Positions 52,901-62,308 of a DNA stretch of 64,000 nucleotides are shown in pieces. The first letter of the stretch is position 1; each line of letters starts with the position of its first letter. The stretch is from assembly GCF_008123425.1 (NCBI RefSeq), contig NZ_VSSS01000025.1, positions 88,867 to 152,866 of the forward strand, given 5' to 3'. Both the position numbers and the translations under genes were made by a program. Source of the stretch: Bradyrhizobium rifense. GTDB taxonomy: Bacteria > Pseudomonadota > Alphaproteobacteria > Rhizobiales > Xanthobacteraceae. The notes under the pieces were generated by a model that worked only from the letters and a program-made list of their open reading frames with translations, made no database searches and had not been told where the DNA came from.

Positions 52901-53428
52901 ATGGCTGGTGACGCACCGGAACTGAGCGCGCAGGAGCGGGCGGGCCGGCCCTTTCCGGTGTCGTGGGACCAGTTCCACCGGGATTGCCGGGCGCTGACCT
53001 GGCGGCTCAACGAGGTCGGTCCGTTCCACGCGGTGATCGCGATCACCCGCGGCGGCCTGGTGCCGGCCGCGATCGTGGCGCGCGAGCTCGGCGTGCGCGT
53101 GATCGACACGGTCTGCATCGCCAGCTACGACCACGACAAGCAGGGCGAGCTGCAGGTCCTGAAGGGCATTTCAGAACAGGCGATGAAGCTCGGCGGTGGC
53201 ACCGGCAAGGGGCTGTTGATTGTCGACGACCTCGTCGACACCGGCAAGACCGGCAAGCTGGTGCGCGAGATGCTTCCCGACGCGCATTTCGCCACCGTCT
53301 ACGCCAAGCCGAAGGGGCGCCCGCTGGTCGACACCTTCATCACGGAAGTCTCGCAGGACACCTGGATCTTCTTTCCCTGGGACACCGCGCTCTCCTACCA
53401 TCCGCCGTTGCGCGACGGCGCGGCGTAA
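52901..53428 (+). CDS. gpt: Xanthine-guanine phosphoribosyltransferase
   Basis: This is 175 residues of the purine PRTase family with PRPP-binding motif [13 protein letters not shown] at 105-117 and a cytosolic PRT fold. [10 protein letters not shown] (48-57) is typical of Gpt. It converts xanthine or guanine plus PRPP to XMP/GMP in purine salvage. GGAG is six bases before ATG 52901; ATGs at 52886 and 52898 are in frame. It follows a CinA-like gene and precedes a class II aldolase-like gene on the same strand with short gaps. Confidence 0.88.
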   Translation: MAGDAPELSAQERAGRPFPVSWDQFHRDCRALTWRLNEVGPFHAVIAITRGGLVPAAIVARELGVRVIDTVCIASYDHDKQGELQVLKGISEQAMKLGGGTGKGLLIVDDLVDTGKTGKLVREMLPDAHFATVYAKPKGRPLVDTFITEVSQDTWIFFPWDTALSYHPPLRDGAA

Positions 53429-53446
53429 GTACAGGGGCACATCGCG

Positions 53447-54238
53447 ATGGCCGGACGCGCGCGGTTGGCGGTTCTTGGCTTCATGGTCGCGCTTGCGGCG
53501 ATGGTCCTGACGGCCGAGGCGCGCAGTCAGGATCGTGCGGCGGTGATCGACGACATCGTGGTCGGCAGCCGCGTTCTCGCGGAGTTCGGCGTGCTCGACG
53601 CATTCGGCCATGTCAGCGCGCGTGACCCCAAAAATCCCGACCATTTCCTGATGTCGCGTTCGCTGGCGCCGGCGCTGGTCACCGCCGACGACGTCATGGA
53701 GTTCGATCTCGACGGCAACGCCGTCGATGCCAAGGGCCGCACTGTCTTCCTCGAGCGCTTCATCCACAGCGAGATCTACAAGGCGCGGCCGGACGTGACG
53801 GCGGTGGTGCACACGCATTCGCCCGGCGTGATCCCGTTCACGGTCAGCCAGGTGAGCTTGCGTCCCGTCTTCCACAATGCTGCGTTCCTCGGCGCCGGGG
53901 CGCCGGTCTGGGACATCCGCAAGGAGTTCGGCGAGACGGACATGCTGGTGCGCAACGCCGCGATCGGCAAGGGCCTGGCGCTCGCGCTTGGCGACAAATC
54001 GGTGGTGCTGATGCGCGGCCATGGCGATGCGACGGTCGGCCCCTCCGTGAAGCTCGCGGTGTTCCGCGCTTACTACACCGACGTCGATGCGCGGCTGCAG
54101 TCACAAGCCCTCGCGCTCGGCGGCGAGGTGAACTATCTGACCCCGGTCGAGGCGACGAAGGCCGATGCGGTCAATCTTCAGGTGCTCGATCGCGTCTGGA
54201 ACCTCTGGAAGACGCGTGTCACCGCGGCGACAAAATGA
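53447..54238 (+). CDS. Exported class II aldolase/adducin-like protein
   Basis: This is 263 residues with an N-terminal signal peptide (about 1-27, EARS cut), unusual because class II aldolases are cytosolic. The core keeps the zinc-site residues of the fuculose-phosphate aldolase group: E103, H122 and H124 (HTHS) and H192 (RGHGDA). Some relatives are decarboxylases or hydrolases. The product is probably periplasmic. It follows gpt by 18 bases and overlaps the next gene by four bases, so all three may be co-transcribed. Confidence 0.85.
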   Translation: MAGRARLAVLGFMVALAAMVLTAEARSQDRAAVIDDIVVGSRVLAEFGVLDAFGHVSARDPKNPDHFLMSRSLAPALVTADDVMEFDLDGNAVDAKGRTVFLERFIHSEIYKARPDVTAVVHTHSPGVIPFTVSQVSLRPVFHNAAFLGAGAPVWDIRKEFGETDMLVRNAAIGKGLALALGDKSVVLMRGHGDATVGPSVKLAVFRAYYTDVDARLQSQALALGGEVNYLTPVEATKADAVNLQVLDRVWNLWKTRVTAATK

Positions 54239-54855
54239 TGCCCCTGCAAAACCGCGTCACGCCGACCGGCGACATCATCGCCACCCCGCATCGCGGCCTG
54301 TTCACCGGCAATCGCGGCATCATCCATGATCCCGCGACGAAGACGCTGCTGAAGAAGCGCTGGTCGTCGCCGGCCTGGCTCACCTGTACCTGCGAGTTCC
54401 GCGGCCGCCGCCGCGAGGTGATGGCGCAGCAGAGCTGGACCGAGCTGTTCTTTCTCGATGAAGCCACCGCGCTCGCCGCCGGGCATCGCCCCTGCTTCTA
54501 CTGCCGCCGCGACGATGCCAATCGCTTCCGTGCCGCGTGGGAGAAAGGAAATCGCGTGCAAGACGTCCGCATGCACGACATCGACACGGCGCTGCATCAC
54601 GAGCGGCTCGATCACGGCAAGAAGCGGCTGCACGCGCTGCTGGTGCCGCTCGATCAGCTCCCCGACGGTGCGATGCTGCAACAAGGCGACGAGAGTTATT
54701 TGGTCGCGCGGGGCAAGGCACTGCTGTGGTCGCCGGCGGGCTATGGGGCGATGGAGCATCATCCTGCCGAAGCAACGCTGCTGACGCCGCCATCGACACT
54801 ACGCGCAATGAACGCAGGTTATCAGCCTGTGCTGCACCCGACCGCGCTATCCTAG
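54235..54855 (+). CDS. Conserved hypothetical protein with CxC...CxxC motif
   Basis: I do not recognise a named family. The 206-residue protein has C51-T-C53 followed by EFRGRRR, and GHRPC87-F-Y-C90 followed by RRDDANRFR, a pattern likely to bind zinc or act on nucleic acids. It lacks a signal peptide and membrane segments and has many charged residues, so it should be cytosolic. The ATG overlaps the aldolase-like stop as ATGA. It is convergent with the small exported protein, whose stop is two bases away. Confidence 0.7.
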   Translation: MMPLQNRVTPTGDIIATPHRGLFTGNRGIIHDPATKTLLKKRWSSPAWLTCTCEFRGRRREVMAQQSWTELFFLDEATALAAGHRPCFYCRRDDANRFRAAWEKGNRVQDVRMHDIDTALHHERLDHGKKRLHALLVPLDQLPDGAMLQQGDESYLVARGKALLWSPAGYGAMEHHPAEATLLTPPSTLRAMNAGYQPVLHPTALS

Positions 54856-55085
54856 CGCAGCGGCTTACCTTCTTCATCCACCGTCGTTCGCGCATCGCGC
54901 AGCGCCCATTCGCGGATCACTTGTCGGCAGCGGACGAGTTCGGCTTCGCTCACAGCGTTCGCATCCTTCGACGCGCGCTCCACCATCGCCTTGCAGTTCA
55001 GCAGCACCGAGCGGTCCTCCGCGCGCGCGTGCAGCATGAGCGCTGCCAGCGCGACGACCGCGAGTGCCGTCCGAACAACCGCCAT
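54852..55085 (-). CDS. Small exported protein, translationally coupled to methionine synthase
   Basis: This is a 77-residue protein with a signal peptide (about 1-22, HARA cut) and two cysteines, LNCKAMVE and VRCRQVI, likely to form a disulfide. The tail is EEGKPLR. No known family is evident. Its ATG shares a base with the stop of the methionine synthase gene (TAATG), so it is made with that enzyme although the two should act in different compartments. Confidence 0.65.
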   Translation of the reverse strand: MAVVRTALAVVALAALMLHARAEDRSVLLNCKAMVERASKDANAVSEAELVRCRQVIREWALRDARTTVDEEGKPLR

Positions 55086-56107
55086 TACCCCAGCTTCTCG
55101 CGCGCGAGCGCCGCACCGGCGCCGAGTGCCATCAGCTTGGCTTCGGCGATCTCGCGCCGCATCGGCGCCATGCCGCAATTGGTGGTGGCGATGATGTTGC
55201 TCTTGGGCACGAATTTCGACACGGCGTCGATGACCTTGACGACGTCCTCCGCGGTCTCCACCGTGTCGCTGGCGACGTCGATCACGCCGGCCTGTACGAC
55301 CTTGTTTTTGAGCAGTGCGAGCAGATCGAGCGGCACCTTGGAATTGCGGCACTCGATCGCGACCTGCTGGATCGGGCTGGCGTCGATCGCCGGGAAAATC
55401 TGCTCATACTGCCGCCATTGCGCGCCGAGCGTTTCCTTCCAGTCGGTATTGGCCTTGATGCCGTAGCCGTAGCAGATATGCACGGCGGTGGTGCAAGTGA
55501 GGCCCTGCGCGGCGCGCTCCAGCGCCTTGATGCCCCAGTCGTTGACCTCGTCCATGTAGACGTTGAAGGCAGGTTCGTCGAACTGCACGAGATCGACGCC
55601 GTCGGCCTGTAGCGCCTTGGCTTCCTCGTTCAACAGCTCGGCGAAGGCGAAGGCCATCTTGACGCGGTCGCCATAGTAGCGGTCTGCGATGGTGTCGATG
55701 ATGGTCATCGGGCCGGGCAGGGTGAATTTCAGTTTCTTCTTCGTGTGCGTGCGGGCGACGCGGGCCTCATCGGCATGGACGCGACCCTTGAGCCGCAGCG
55801 GCGCGACCACCTGCGGCACCATCGCCTTATAGCGATCTTTCCGGATGCCCATCTCGACCTTGTGGGCGAAATCAATGCCCTCGATCTTCTCGAGAAAACC
55901 GTGCACGAAATGCTGCCGGGCCTGCTCGCCCTCGGTGACGATGTCGATCCCCGCGTCCTCCTGGACCTTTACCGCCAGCATCGTCGCGTCGCGCTTGGCG
56001 CGCACAAGCTCGTCGCCCTGCGACTTCCAGGGCGCCCACAGCATGTTGGGCTCGGCGAGCCATTCCGGCTTGGGCAAGGAGCCGGCGATCGTCGTTGGAA
56101 ACAGCAT
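55085..56107 (-). CDS. Cobalamin-independent methionine synthase, short (core MetE-like) form
   Basis: This is about 340 residues and matches only the C-terminal catalytic half of MetE. Zinc ligands are H210 and C212 in AVHICYGYG and C311 in TTNCGM; a Glu between them lies in the VQFDEPAF region. Short MetE forms are known that use a methyl donor other than methyltetrahydrofolate-polyglutamate. The start ATG 56107 has GGGAGGG upstream. A longer frame to 56149 is possible. No partner protein is adjacent. Confidence 0.85.
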   Translation of the reverse strand: MLFPTTIAGSLPKPEWLAEPNMLWAPWKSQGDELVRAKRDATMLAVKVQEDAGIDIVTEGEQARQHFVHGFLEKIEGIDFAHKVEMGIRKDRYKAMVPQVVAPLRLKGRVHADEARVARTHTKKKLKFTLPGPMTIIDTIADRYYGDRVKMAFAFAELLNEEAKALQADGVDLVQFDEPAFNVYMDEVNDWGIKALERAAQGLTCTTAVHICYGYGIKANTDWKETLGAQWRQYEQIFPAIDASPIQQVAIECRNSKVPLDLLALLKNKVVQAGVIDVASDTVETAEDVVKVIDAVSKFVPKSNIIATTNCGMAPMRREIAEAKLMALGAGAALAREKLG

Positions 56108-56228
56108 GGGTCCCTCCCGGCGGGTTGTGATTGCGCCTCTGTCTGCCATGTCTTAACGTCGAGGTACAGAACAACAAAAGTCGCCTTCTATTCCAGTGGC
56201 GACGACAGGGAAGGCCAGAGGAAAAGTC

Positions 56229-56930
56229 GTGATCGACCTCCATTACGCGCCGACGCCGAACGGCTGGAAAATCTCGATCATGCTGGAGGAACTCGGGCTT
56301 CCCTATACCGTGAAGCCCGTCAACATCCGCGCCGGCGAGCAGTTCAGCGCTGAATTTCTGGCGATCTCGCCCAACAACCGCATTCCCGCGATCGTCGATC
56401 ACGACCCTGCCGATGGCAGCGGACCGTTCTCGGTGTTCGAGACCGGCGCGATCCTGATCTATCTGGCGGAGAAGACCGGCCGCTTCCTGCCCAGCGACCT
56501 GCGCGGCCGCTCCACCACGATCCAGTGGGTGATGTGGCAGATGGCGGGGCTCGGGCCGATGCTCGGCCAGCACGGCCATTTTGCGCTCTACGCGGCCGAA
56601 AAAATTCCCTACGCGATCGAGCGCTACCGCGACGAGGCGGCACGGCTCTATGGCGTGCTCGATCGCCAGCTCGCAAAGACCGGCGCCAATGTCGCCGGCG
56701 ACTATTCGATCGCCGACATCGCCTGCTTCCCCTGGACCATGACCCACAAGGCGCAGGGCTTTACGCTCGACGACTATCCGAACGTGAAGCGCTGGTACGC
56801 CGAGGTGCGTGCGCGGCCGCAAGTACAGGCGGGGCTCGCGATCGGGAAATTCGTGAAAGAGCCGTTCGACGAGGAATCACGCAAGATCATGTTCGGCCAG
56901 AGGGCTAAGGAAGTGTTGGGGAAGAAGTGA
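56229..56930 (+). CDS. Glutathione S-transferase (YfcG/Ure2-like)
   Basis: This is about 233 residues of the nu-class GST: LHYAPTPNGWKISIMLEEL at the N-terminus (active-site Thr/Asn region), ISPNNRIPAIVD, SVFETGAILIYLAEKTGRFLP and the helical domain ending in FVKEPFD. Relatives such as YfcG reduce disulfides of small molecules or dehydroascorbate. I start at GTG 56229 with AGAGGA upstream. An in-frame GTG at 56196 adds 11 Lys/Arg/Thr-rich residues. It is divergent from the methionine synthase gene. Confidence 0.88.
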   Translation: MIDLHYAPTPNGWKISIMLEELGLPYTVKPVNIRAGEQFSAEFLAISPNNRIPAIVDHDPADGSGPFSVFETGAILIYLAEKTGRFLPSDLRGRSTTIQWVMWQMAGLGPMLGQHGHFALYAAEKIPYAIERYRDEAARLYGVLDRQLAKTGANVAGDYSIADIACFPWTMTHKAQGFTLDDYPNVKRWYAEVRARPQVQAGLAIGKFVKEPFDEESRKIMFGQRAKEVLGKK

Positions 56931-56946
56931 GCCTCCGCTCCCTTCG

Positions 56947-57034
56947 CGTCATTGCGAGCGAAGCGAAGCAATCCAGAATCTTTGGGCGGAGGGACTCTGG
57001 ATTGCTTCGTAGCTTCGCTGCGCTCGCAATGACG
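56947..57034. repeat. Palindromic repeat, family 3
   Basis: CGTCATTGCGAGCG (56947-56960) and its complement (57021-57034) flank inner arms GAAGCAATCCAGA (56965-56977) and TCTGGATTGCTTC (56996-57008). The cruciform-like element fills most of the gap between two same-strand genes. Confidence 0.8.
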
Positions 57035-57071
57035 GGGTGAGAGCACGGCAATCAAGACACAAGGAAACGCC

Positions 57072-57680
57072 ATGATCGAATTCTTCTTCGACTGTTCCAG
57101 CCCCTGGACCTATCTCGCCTTCCACAACATCCAGCCTCTGGCGAAGGAGCTCGGCGCCGAGATCGTCTGGCGGCCGATCCTGGTTGGCGGCATTTTTAAT
57201 ACGGTCAACCCAAGCGTCTACGCGCAGCGCGAGACGCCGGTGCCGCTGAAGGCGCGCTACATGAAGAAGGACCTCGCCGACTGGGCGCGCTCCGCGGGCC
57301 TTGCGATCAAGATGCCGCCGACGGTGTTTCCGGTGAACAGCGTCAAGGCGATGCGCGGCTGCATCTGGTTAGGCAAGGACATGGTGCCGTTCGCGACGGC
57401 ATTGTTCGAGACCTATTGGGGCGGCGACAAGGACATCTCGCAGGATGCGGTGCTGGCCGAGATCTGCAAGAAAGTCGGCATCGACGAGCAAAGATTCTTC
57501 GCCGGCATCTCGGAGCAGGCGATCAAGGATCAGCTCAAAGCCAACACGGAAGAGGTCGTCGCCCGCGGCGGCTTCGGCTCGCCAACGATTTTCGTCAACA
57601 AGGCCGACATGTACTTCGGTAATGACCGCCTGCCCCTGATCCGCGAGGCCTTGATGCGCAGCAAGGCGAGCGCGGCCTGA
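57072..57680 (+). CDS. 2-Hydroxychromene-2-carboxylate isomerase/DsbA-like thioredoxin-fold protein
   Basis: This is 202 residues of the DsbA-family HCCA isomerase group: DCSSPWTYLAF at 7-17 (Ser in the catalytic position rather than CxxC), KMPPTVFPVNSVKAMRG, and GGFGSPTIFVNKADMYFGNDRL near 167-188. It isomerises aromatic degradation intermediates with glutathione or acts as a GST-like enzyme. It overlaps the next gene by one base (TGATG), so translation is coupled. A GST gene precedes it. Confidence 0.88.
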   Translation: MIEFFFDCSSPWTYLAFHNIQPLAKELGAEIVWRPILVGGIFNTVNPSVYAQRETPVPLKARYMKKDLADWARSAGLAIKMPPTVFPVNSVKAMRGCIWLGKDMVPFATALFETYWGGDKDISQDAVLAEICKKVGIDEQRFFAGISEQAIKDQLKANTEEVVARGGFGSPTIFVNKADMYFGNDRLPLIREALMRSKASAA

Positions 57681-58657
57681 TGGTGCGGGCTGTCGTCTGC
57701 CGCGCGCTCGGCGCGCCCGAAACGCTGCGGCTGGAAGAGTTTCCGTCGCGCGCCCTCAAGCCGGGCGAGGTGCGCGTCGCGATCCGCGCCGCCGGGCTGA
57801 ACTTTCCCGACGTCCTGATGGCAGCCGGCGAATACCAGCTCAAGCCCGAGCTTCCGTTCACGCCCGGCATGGAAGCCGCCGGCGACGTGACCGAAGTCGG
57901 CGCCGAGGCGAAGGGCGTTGCCGTCGGCGACAAGGTCATCGTCAAGATGCGCCACGGTGCCTTCACCGACGAAGCCGTGGTGACGCCGTCGCAGCTTACA
58001 CCGATGCCATCGAACTTTGATTATGCCGAGGGCGCGACCTATCTCGCGGGCCATGGCACCGCCTATCACGCGCTGATCGATCGCGGCCGGGTCGAGCCGG
58101 GCGAGGTGCTGCTGGTGCATGGCGCCGGCGGTGGCGTCGGCCTTGCGGCGGTCGAGATCGGCAAGATGCTGGGTGCGACTGTGATCGCGACAGCGTCCAG
58201 CGACGAGAAGCTGGCGATTGCGAAATCACGCGGCGCCGATCATCTCGTGCGCTACGACCGCGAGCCGTTTCGTGACGCCGTCAAGCGCATCACCGATGGC
58301 CGTGGCGCTGACGTGGTGTTCGACCCCGTCGGCGGCGAAGTGTTTGAGAACTCGATGCGCTGCATCGCCTGGGGTGCGCGGCTGCTGGTGATCGGCTTCA
58401 CGGGCGGGATCGGCTCGGCCAAGACCAACCTCCTGCTGATCAAGGGCGCCAGTGTGCTCGGCGTGCGCGCAGGCGAAGCGGTGCGGAAAAATCCCGTGCT
58501 TGGCGAGGTACGCCTGAAGGCGCTGCTCGCATGGGCGGAAGAAGGGAAGCTCCGCCCGAACATCTCGCACCGGCTGCCGTTGGAGGATTACGCGAAGGCG
58601 ATGCGGTTGCTGCTCGACCGCAAGGCGATCGGGCGGGTGGCGCTGGTGATGGAGTGA
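57680..58657 (+). CDS. NADPH:quinone oxidoreductase-type medium-chain dehydrogenase
   Basis: This 325-residue MDR has GLNFPDVLMAAGEYQ near the N-terminus, PFTPGMEAAGDV (conserved), VHGAGGGVGLAAVEIGKMLGA as the nucleotide-binding loop, and no structural-zinc Cys cluster, so it is of the quinone reductase/enoyl reductase branch. It reduces quinones or enones with NADPH. It is coupled to the HCCA isomerase gene, a combination suggesting oxidative handling of aromatic or electrophilic compounds. It is convergent with the enoyl-CoA hydratase gene. Confidence 0.9.
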   Translation: MVRAVVCRALGAPETLRLEEFPSRALKPGEVRVAIRAAGLNFPDVLMAAGEYQLKPELPFTPGMEAAGDVTEVGAEAKGVAVGDKVIVKMRHGAFTDEAVVTPSQLTPMPSNFDYAEGATYLAGHGTAYHALIDRGRVEPGEVLLVHGAGGGVGLAAVEIGKMLGATVIATASSDEKLAIAKSRGADHLVRYDREPFRDAVKRITDGRGADVVFDPVGGEVFENSMRCIAWGARLLVIGFTGGIGSAKTNLLLIKGASVLGVRAGEAVRKNPVLGEVRLKALLAWAEEGKLRPNISHRLPLEDYAKAMRLLLDRKAIGRVALVME

Positions 58658-58664
58658 CGGTGCC

Positions 58665-59555
<891 letters not shown>

Positions 59556-59658
59556 GGGTGGTTTCCTTCGCTGTCATAAATGCGATCTCGATGAGACGAG
59601 ACGCATGGTCGCCGCTGTCCGTCTTGCGCGGACTGGGCATGTGAGCAGTACAAGAACG

Positions 59659-59690
59659 TGGATGGTCGGGACAAGCCCGGCCATGACGGA
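59659..59690. repeat. Short palindromic element
   Basis: GGTCGGG-ACAAG-CCCGGCC is an almost perfect inverted repeat within GATGGTCGGGACAAGCCCGG, a pattern that looks like the dispersed intergenic repeats of these bacteria. It fills the gap between the crotonase and amidase genes. Confidence 0.55.
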
Positions 59691-59693
59691 ATG

Positions 59694-61115
59694 CTACTTC
59701 GCCGGCGGCTTTGGCCAGGGCTTCTGCGCGCCGCGCAGGCCCTCGAACGCCTTGGCCATGCCGAGCACGCCGATATCGTCGAAGCGGCGGCCGACGATCT
59801 GCACGCCGATCGGGAAACCCTTGGCGTCGAAGCCGCCGTTGATGGAGACCGCCGGGTTCTCCGACATATTCCACGGCACGGTATAGCAGATGTGCTCGAA
59901 CGGTCTCATCGGATCGTTGGTCGGCGAGGCCCATTCCGCCGCATAGTTCACGTTCGGCGCCGTCGGTGAGATCAGATAGTCGAGCTCGCAGAACAGCTTT
60001 GACGCCGCAGCCCGGATCGCCATGGTCTGGTTGAAGCCGCGGATCACGTCGACGCCCGACAGCTTTGCGCCGGACGCGCCCCATTGGAAGATATAGGGCA
60101 ATACCTTTGCCTGTTCGGCCGGCGTCAGCTTCGACAGATCGTCCCACATCCGCGCGCGCCAAAAGTTGTCGAGACCATCGAGCATCTCACGCGTGAGGAT
60201 GCCGTCGACCTCGGTGACGACGCTACCTGCAGATTCGAATGCCTTTGCGGCCTTCACCGCAACCTCGCGGACCGGCTTTTCCGCCGGCAGGCCGACGCCG
60301 GCATCGAGCATCAGGCCGATGCGCAGTTTGCGCGGGGACTTCTCCGGTCCCTTCCAGTTCAGAGGCTCCGCCGGCAGGCTCATGCCGTCGCGCCGGTCCG
60401 GCTTGGCGATCACGCTCATCATCAGCGCGCAATCATCGACCGTGCGGGTCATGGGGCCGGCGACACGGCCGACATAGGTGGGATCGATCGGCACGCGGCC
60501 AAAGCTCGGCTTCAGGCCGACGAGGCCGCACCAGCCTGCGGGCAGGCGCACCGAGCCCCCGATATCGGTGCCGAGATGCAAGGGACCATATCCGGCCGCC
60601 GCAGCCGCACCTGCACCCGCGCTGGAGCCACCGGGATTCTTGCTGATATCCCACGGATTGCGCGCGAGCGCGTGGAACGAGGAGAGCCCCGAGGACAGCA
60701 TGCCGTAATCAGGCATCGTCGTCTTGGCGAAGATGATCGCGCCGGCCTCGCGCAGCCGCGCGGCGGGCGGGGCGTCCTTCTCGGCCGGGACGAGCTTGAC
60801 GCTCGCAGCCCCCAGCGGCACCGGCACACCCTTGGTCGCGATGTTGTCCTTGACCGTGACAGGCACGCCGTCGAGCGCGCCTGACGGTTCACCTCCGGAC
60901 CAGCGCGCGGTCGAGGCTTTCGCCGCCTCGCGCGCGCTGTCGGGATCGAAGGCATAGAGCGCCTTCAGATGCGGTTCCCACGCACCGACATGCGCGAGGA
61001 CGTCCTCCAGCACCTCGCTCGGCGAGAACTGTTTTGCGCGATAGCCCGCGATCAGATCGATCGCGGACAGATCGTGCAGCGAGGTGACCGCCTCTTCGAC
61101 GCTCTTCTTCTGCAT
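59694..61115 (-). CDS. Amidase (amidase signature family)
   Basis: This is about 473 residues with the amidase-signature triad: K89 in VTVKDNIATKG, S164 in NPGGSSAGAG and catalytic S188 in GTDIGGSVR. It hydrolyses carboxamides or a Glu-tRNA-like amide; GatA is unlikely because GatB/GatC are not adjacent. The start at ATG 61115 is two bases after the M20 gene stop, so this enzyme is the last of a hydrolase operon. The likely role is breakdown of an N-acyl or amide compound. Confidence 0.9.
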   Translation of the reverse strand: MQKKSVEEAVTSLHDLSAIDLIAGYRAKQFSPSEVLEDVLAHVGAWEPHLKALYAFDPDSAREAAKASTARWSGGEPSGALDGVPVTVKDNIATKGVPVPLGAASVKLVPAEKDAPPAARLREAGAIIFAKTTMPDYGMLSSGLSSFHALARNPWDISKNPGGSSAGAGAAAAAGYGPLHLGTDIGGSVRLPAGWCGLVGLKPSFGRVPIDPTYVGRVAGPMTRTVDDCALMMSVIAKPDRRDGMSLPAEPLNWKGPEKSPRKLRIGLMLDAGVGLPAEKPVREVAVKAAKAFESAGSVVTEVDGILTREMLDGLDNFWRARMWDDLSKLTPAEQAKVLPYIFQWGASGAKLSGVDVIRGFNQTMAIRAAASKLFCELDYLISPTAPNVNYAAEWASPTNDPMRPFEHICYTVPWNMSENPAVSINGGFDAKGFPIGVQIVGRRFDDIGVLGMAKAFEGLRGAQKPWPKPPAK

Positions 61116-61117
61116 TG

Positions 61118-62281
61118 CTAACCCACCGGCATGCGCGTTTCGATGATCCGGGCGAACATGCTGGCGCCGATCGGCAGGATCTTGTCGTCGAGCACGAAGC
61201 CGGGATTGTGCACGGGCACCGAGCCGTCGTGGCCGACCCAGAAATAGGCGCCGGGAATGGTTTGCAGCATGTCGGCGAAGTCCTCGCTGCCCATCTTCGG
61301 CTGGCTGCGGGTGATCACCTTGGCCGGATCGACGATGGTGCGGGCGACGTCCTCGACCACCTTGGACTGCTCGACCTGGTTGACCAGCACGCCAAAGGTG
61401 TCGCGGATGTCGACGTCGATCTCGCACTGATAGGCGCTCGCGATGCCGGCGCAGATCGTGCGGATGCGTTGGCTGATCAGGGCGCGGACTTCATCCGAGA
61501 AGGTGCGAATGGTGCCGCAAAGATGCGCTTCGCCCGGAATGACGTTGTAGGCGGAGCCCGCATGGATCTGGGTGATCGATATCACCGCAGCCTGAAGCGG
61601 GTCGACGTTGCGGCTGACGACCGTCTGGATCGCCTGCGCCAGCGTGGTCGCGATGATCACCGCGTCCTTGGAGCGCTCGGGCATCGCGCCATGCGCGCCA
61701 TAGCCGGTGATGCGGAGGTCGAAGAAGTCTGCGCCGGCCATCGCTGGCCCGGGCAGGATCGCGATCTCGCCGAGATTGAGGTCGGGCGCGTTGTGCAGGC
61801 CGTAAAGCTCGTCGCAGGGGAATTTCTCGAACAGGCCGTCCTTGATCATCGCGCGGGCGCCGCCAAGGCCTTCCTCGGCCGGCTGGAAGATCAGATGCAC
61901 GGTGCCGTCGAAGTTCTTCGTTTCCGCGAGGTAGCGCGCGGTGCCGAGCAGCATGGTGGTGTGGCCGTCATGCCCGCAGCCGTGGAAGCGGCCGGGGATT
62001 TTCGAGCTCCATTTCAGATTGGTGTTCTCTTCCATCGGCAGCGCGTCCATGTCGGCGCGCAGGCCGATGCGCTTGCCGCTGGAACCCTTGCCCTTGATGA
62101 CGCCGATCACGCCGGTGCCGCCGAGGCCGCGATGCACCTCGATGCCCCAGCCCTTCAGCTTGTCGGCGACGATGCCGGAGGTGCGGACCTCCTCGAAGCC
62201 GATCTCGGGATGGGCGTGGATGTCGCGGCGGATGGCGGTGAGTTCGTCGGCGTAGCCGTCGATGCGGTCAATGGTGGGCAT
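61118..62281 (-). CDS. M20-family amidohydrolase (hippurate hydrolase-like)
   Basis: This 387-residue metallo-aminoacylase has HAHPEIGFEE at about 22-31, LRADMDALP, the zinc-binding HGCGHDGHT and QPAEEG (Glu base), then ITGYGAHGA and a late HNPGF. Such enzymes release amino acids from N-acyl forms. It lies 27 bases after the M81 gene and two bases before the amidase, so the three are co-transcribed. No regulator or transporter lies within the window's right edge. Confidence 0.9.
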   Translation of the reverse strand: MPTIDRIDGYADELTAIRRDIHAHPEIGFEEVRTSGIVADKLKGWGIEVHRGLGGTGVIGVIKGKGSSGKRIGLRADMDALPMEENTNLKWSSKIPGRFHGCGHDGHTTMLLGTARYLAETKNFDGTVHLIFQPAEEGLGGARAMIKDGLFEKFPCDELYGLHNAPDLNLGEIAILPGPAMAGADFFDLRITGYGAHGAMPERSKDAVIIATTLAQAIQTVVSRNVDPLQAAVISITQIHAGSAYNVIPGEAHLCGTIRTFSDEVRALISQRIRTICAGIASAYQCEIDVDIRDTFGVLVNQVEQSKVVEDVARTIVDPAKVITRSQPKMGSEDFADMLQTIPGAYFWVGHDGSVPVHNPGFVLDDKILPIGASMFARIIETRMPVG

Positions 62282-62308
62282 GTGTCCTGTCCGGTTGGCG
62301 TGACTTGA

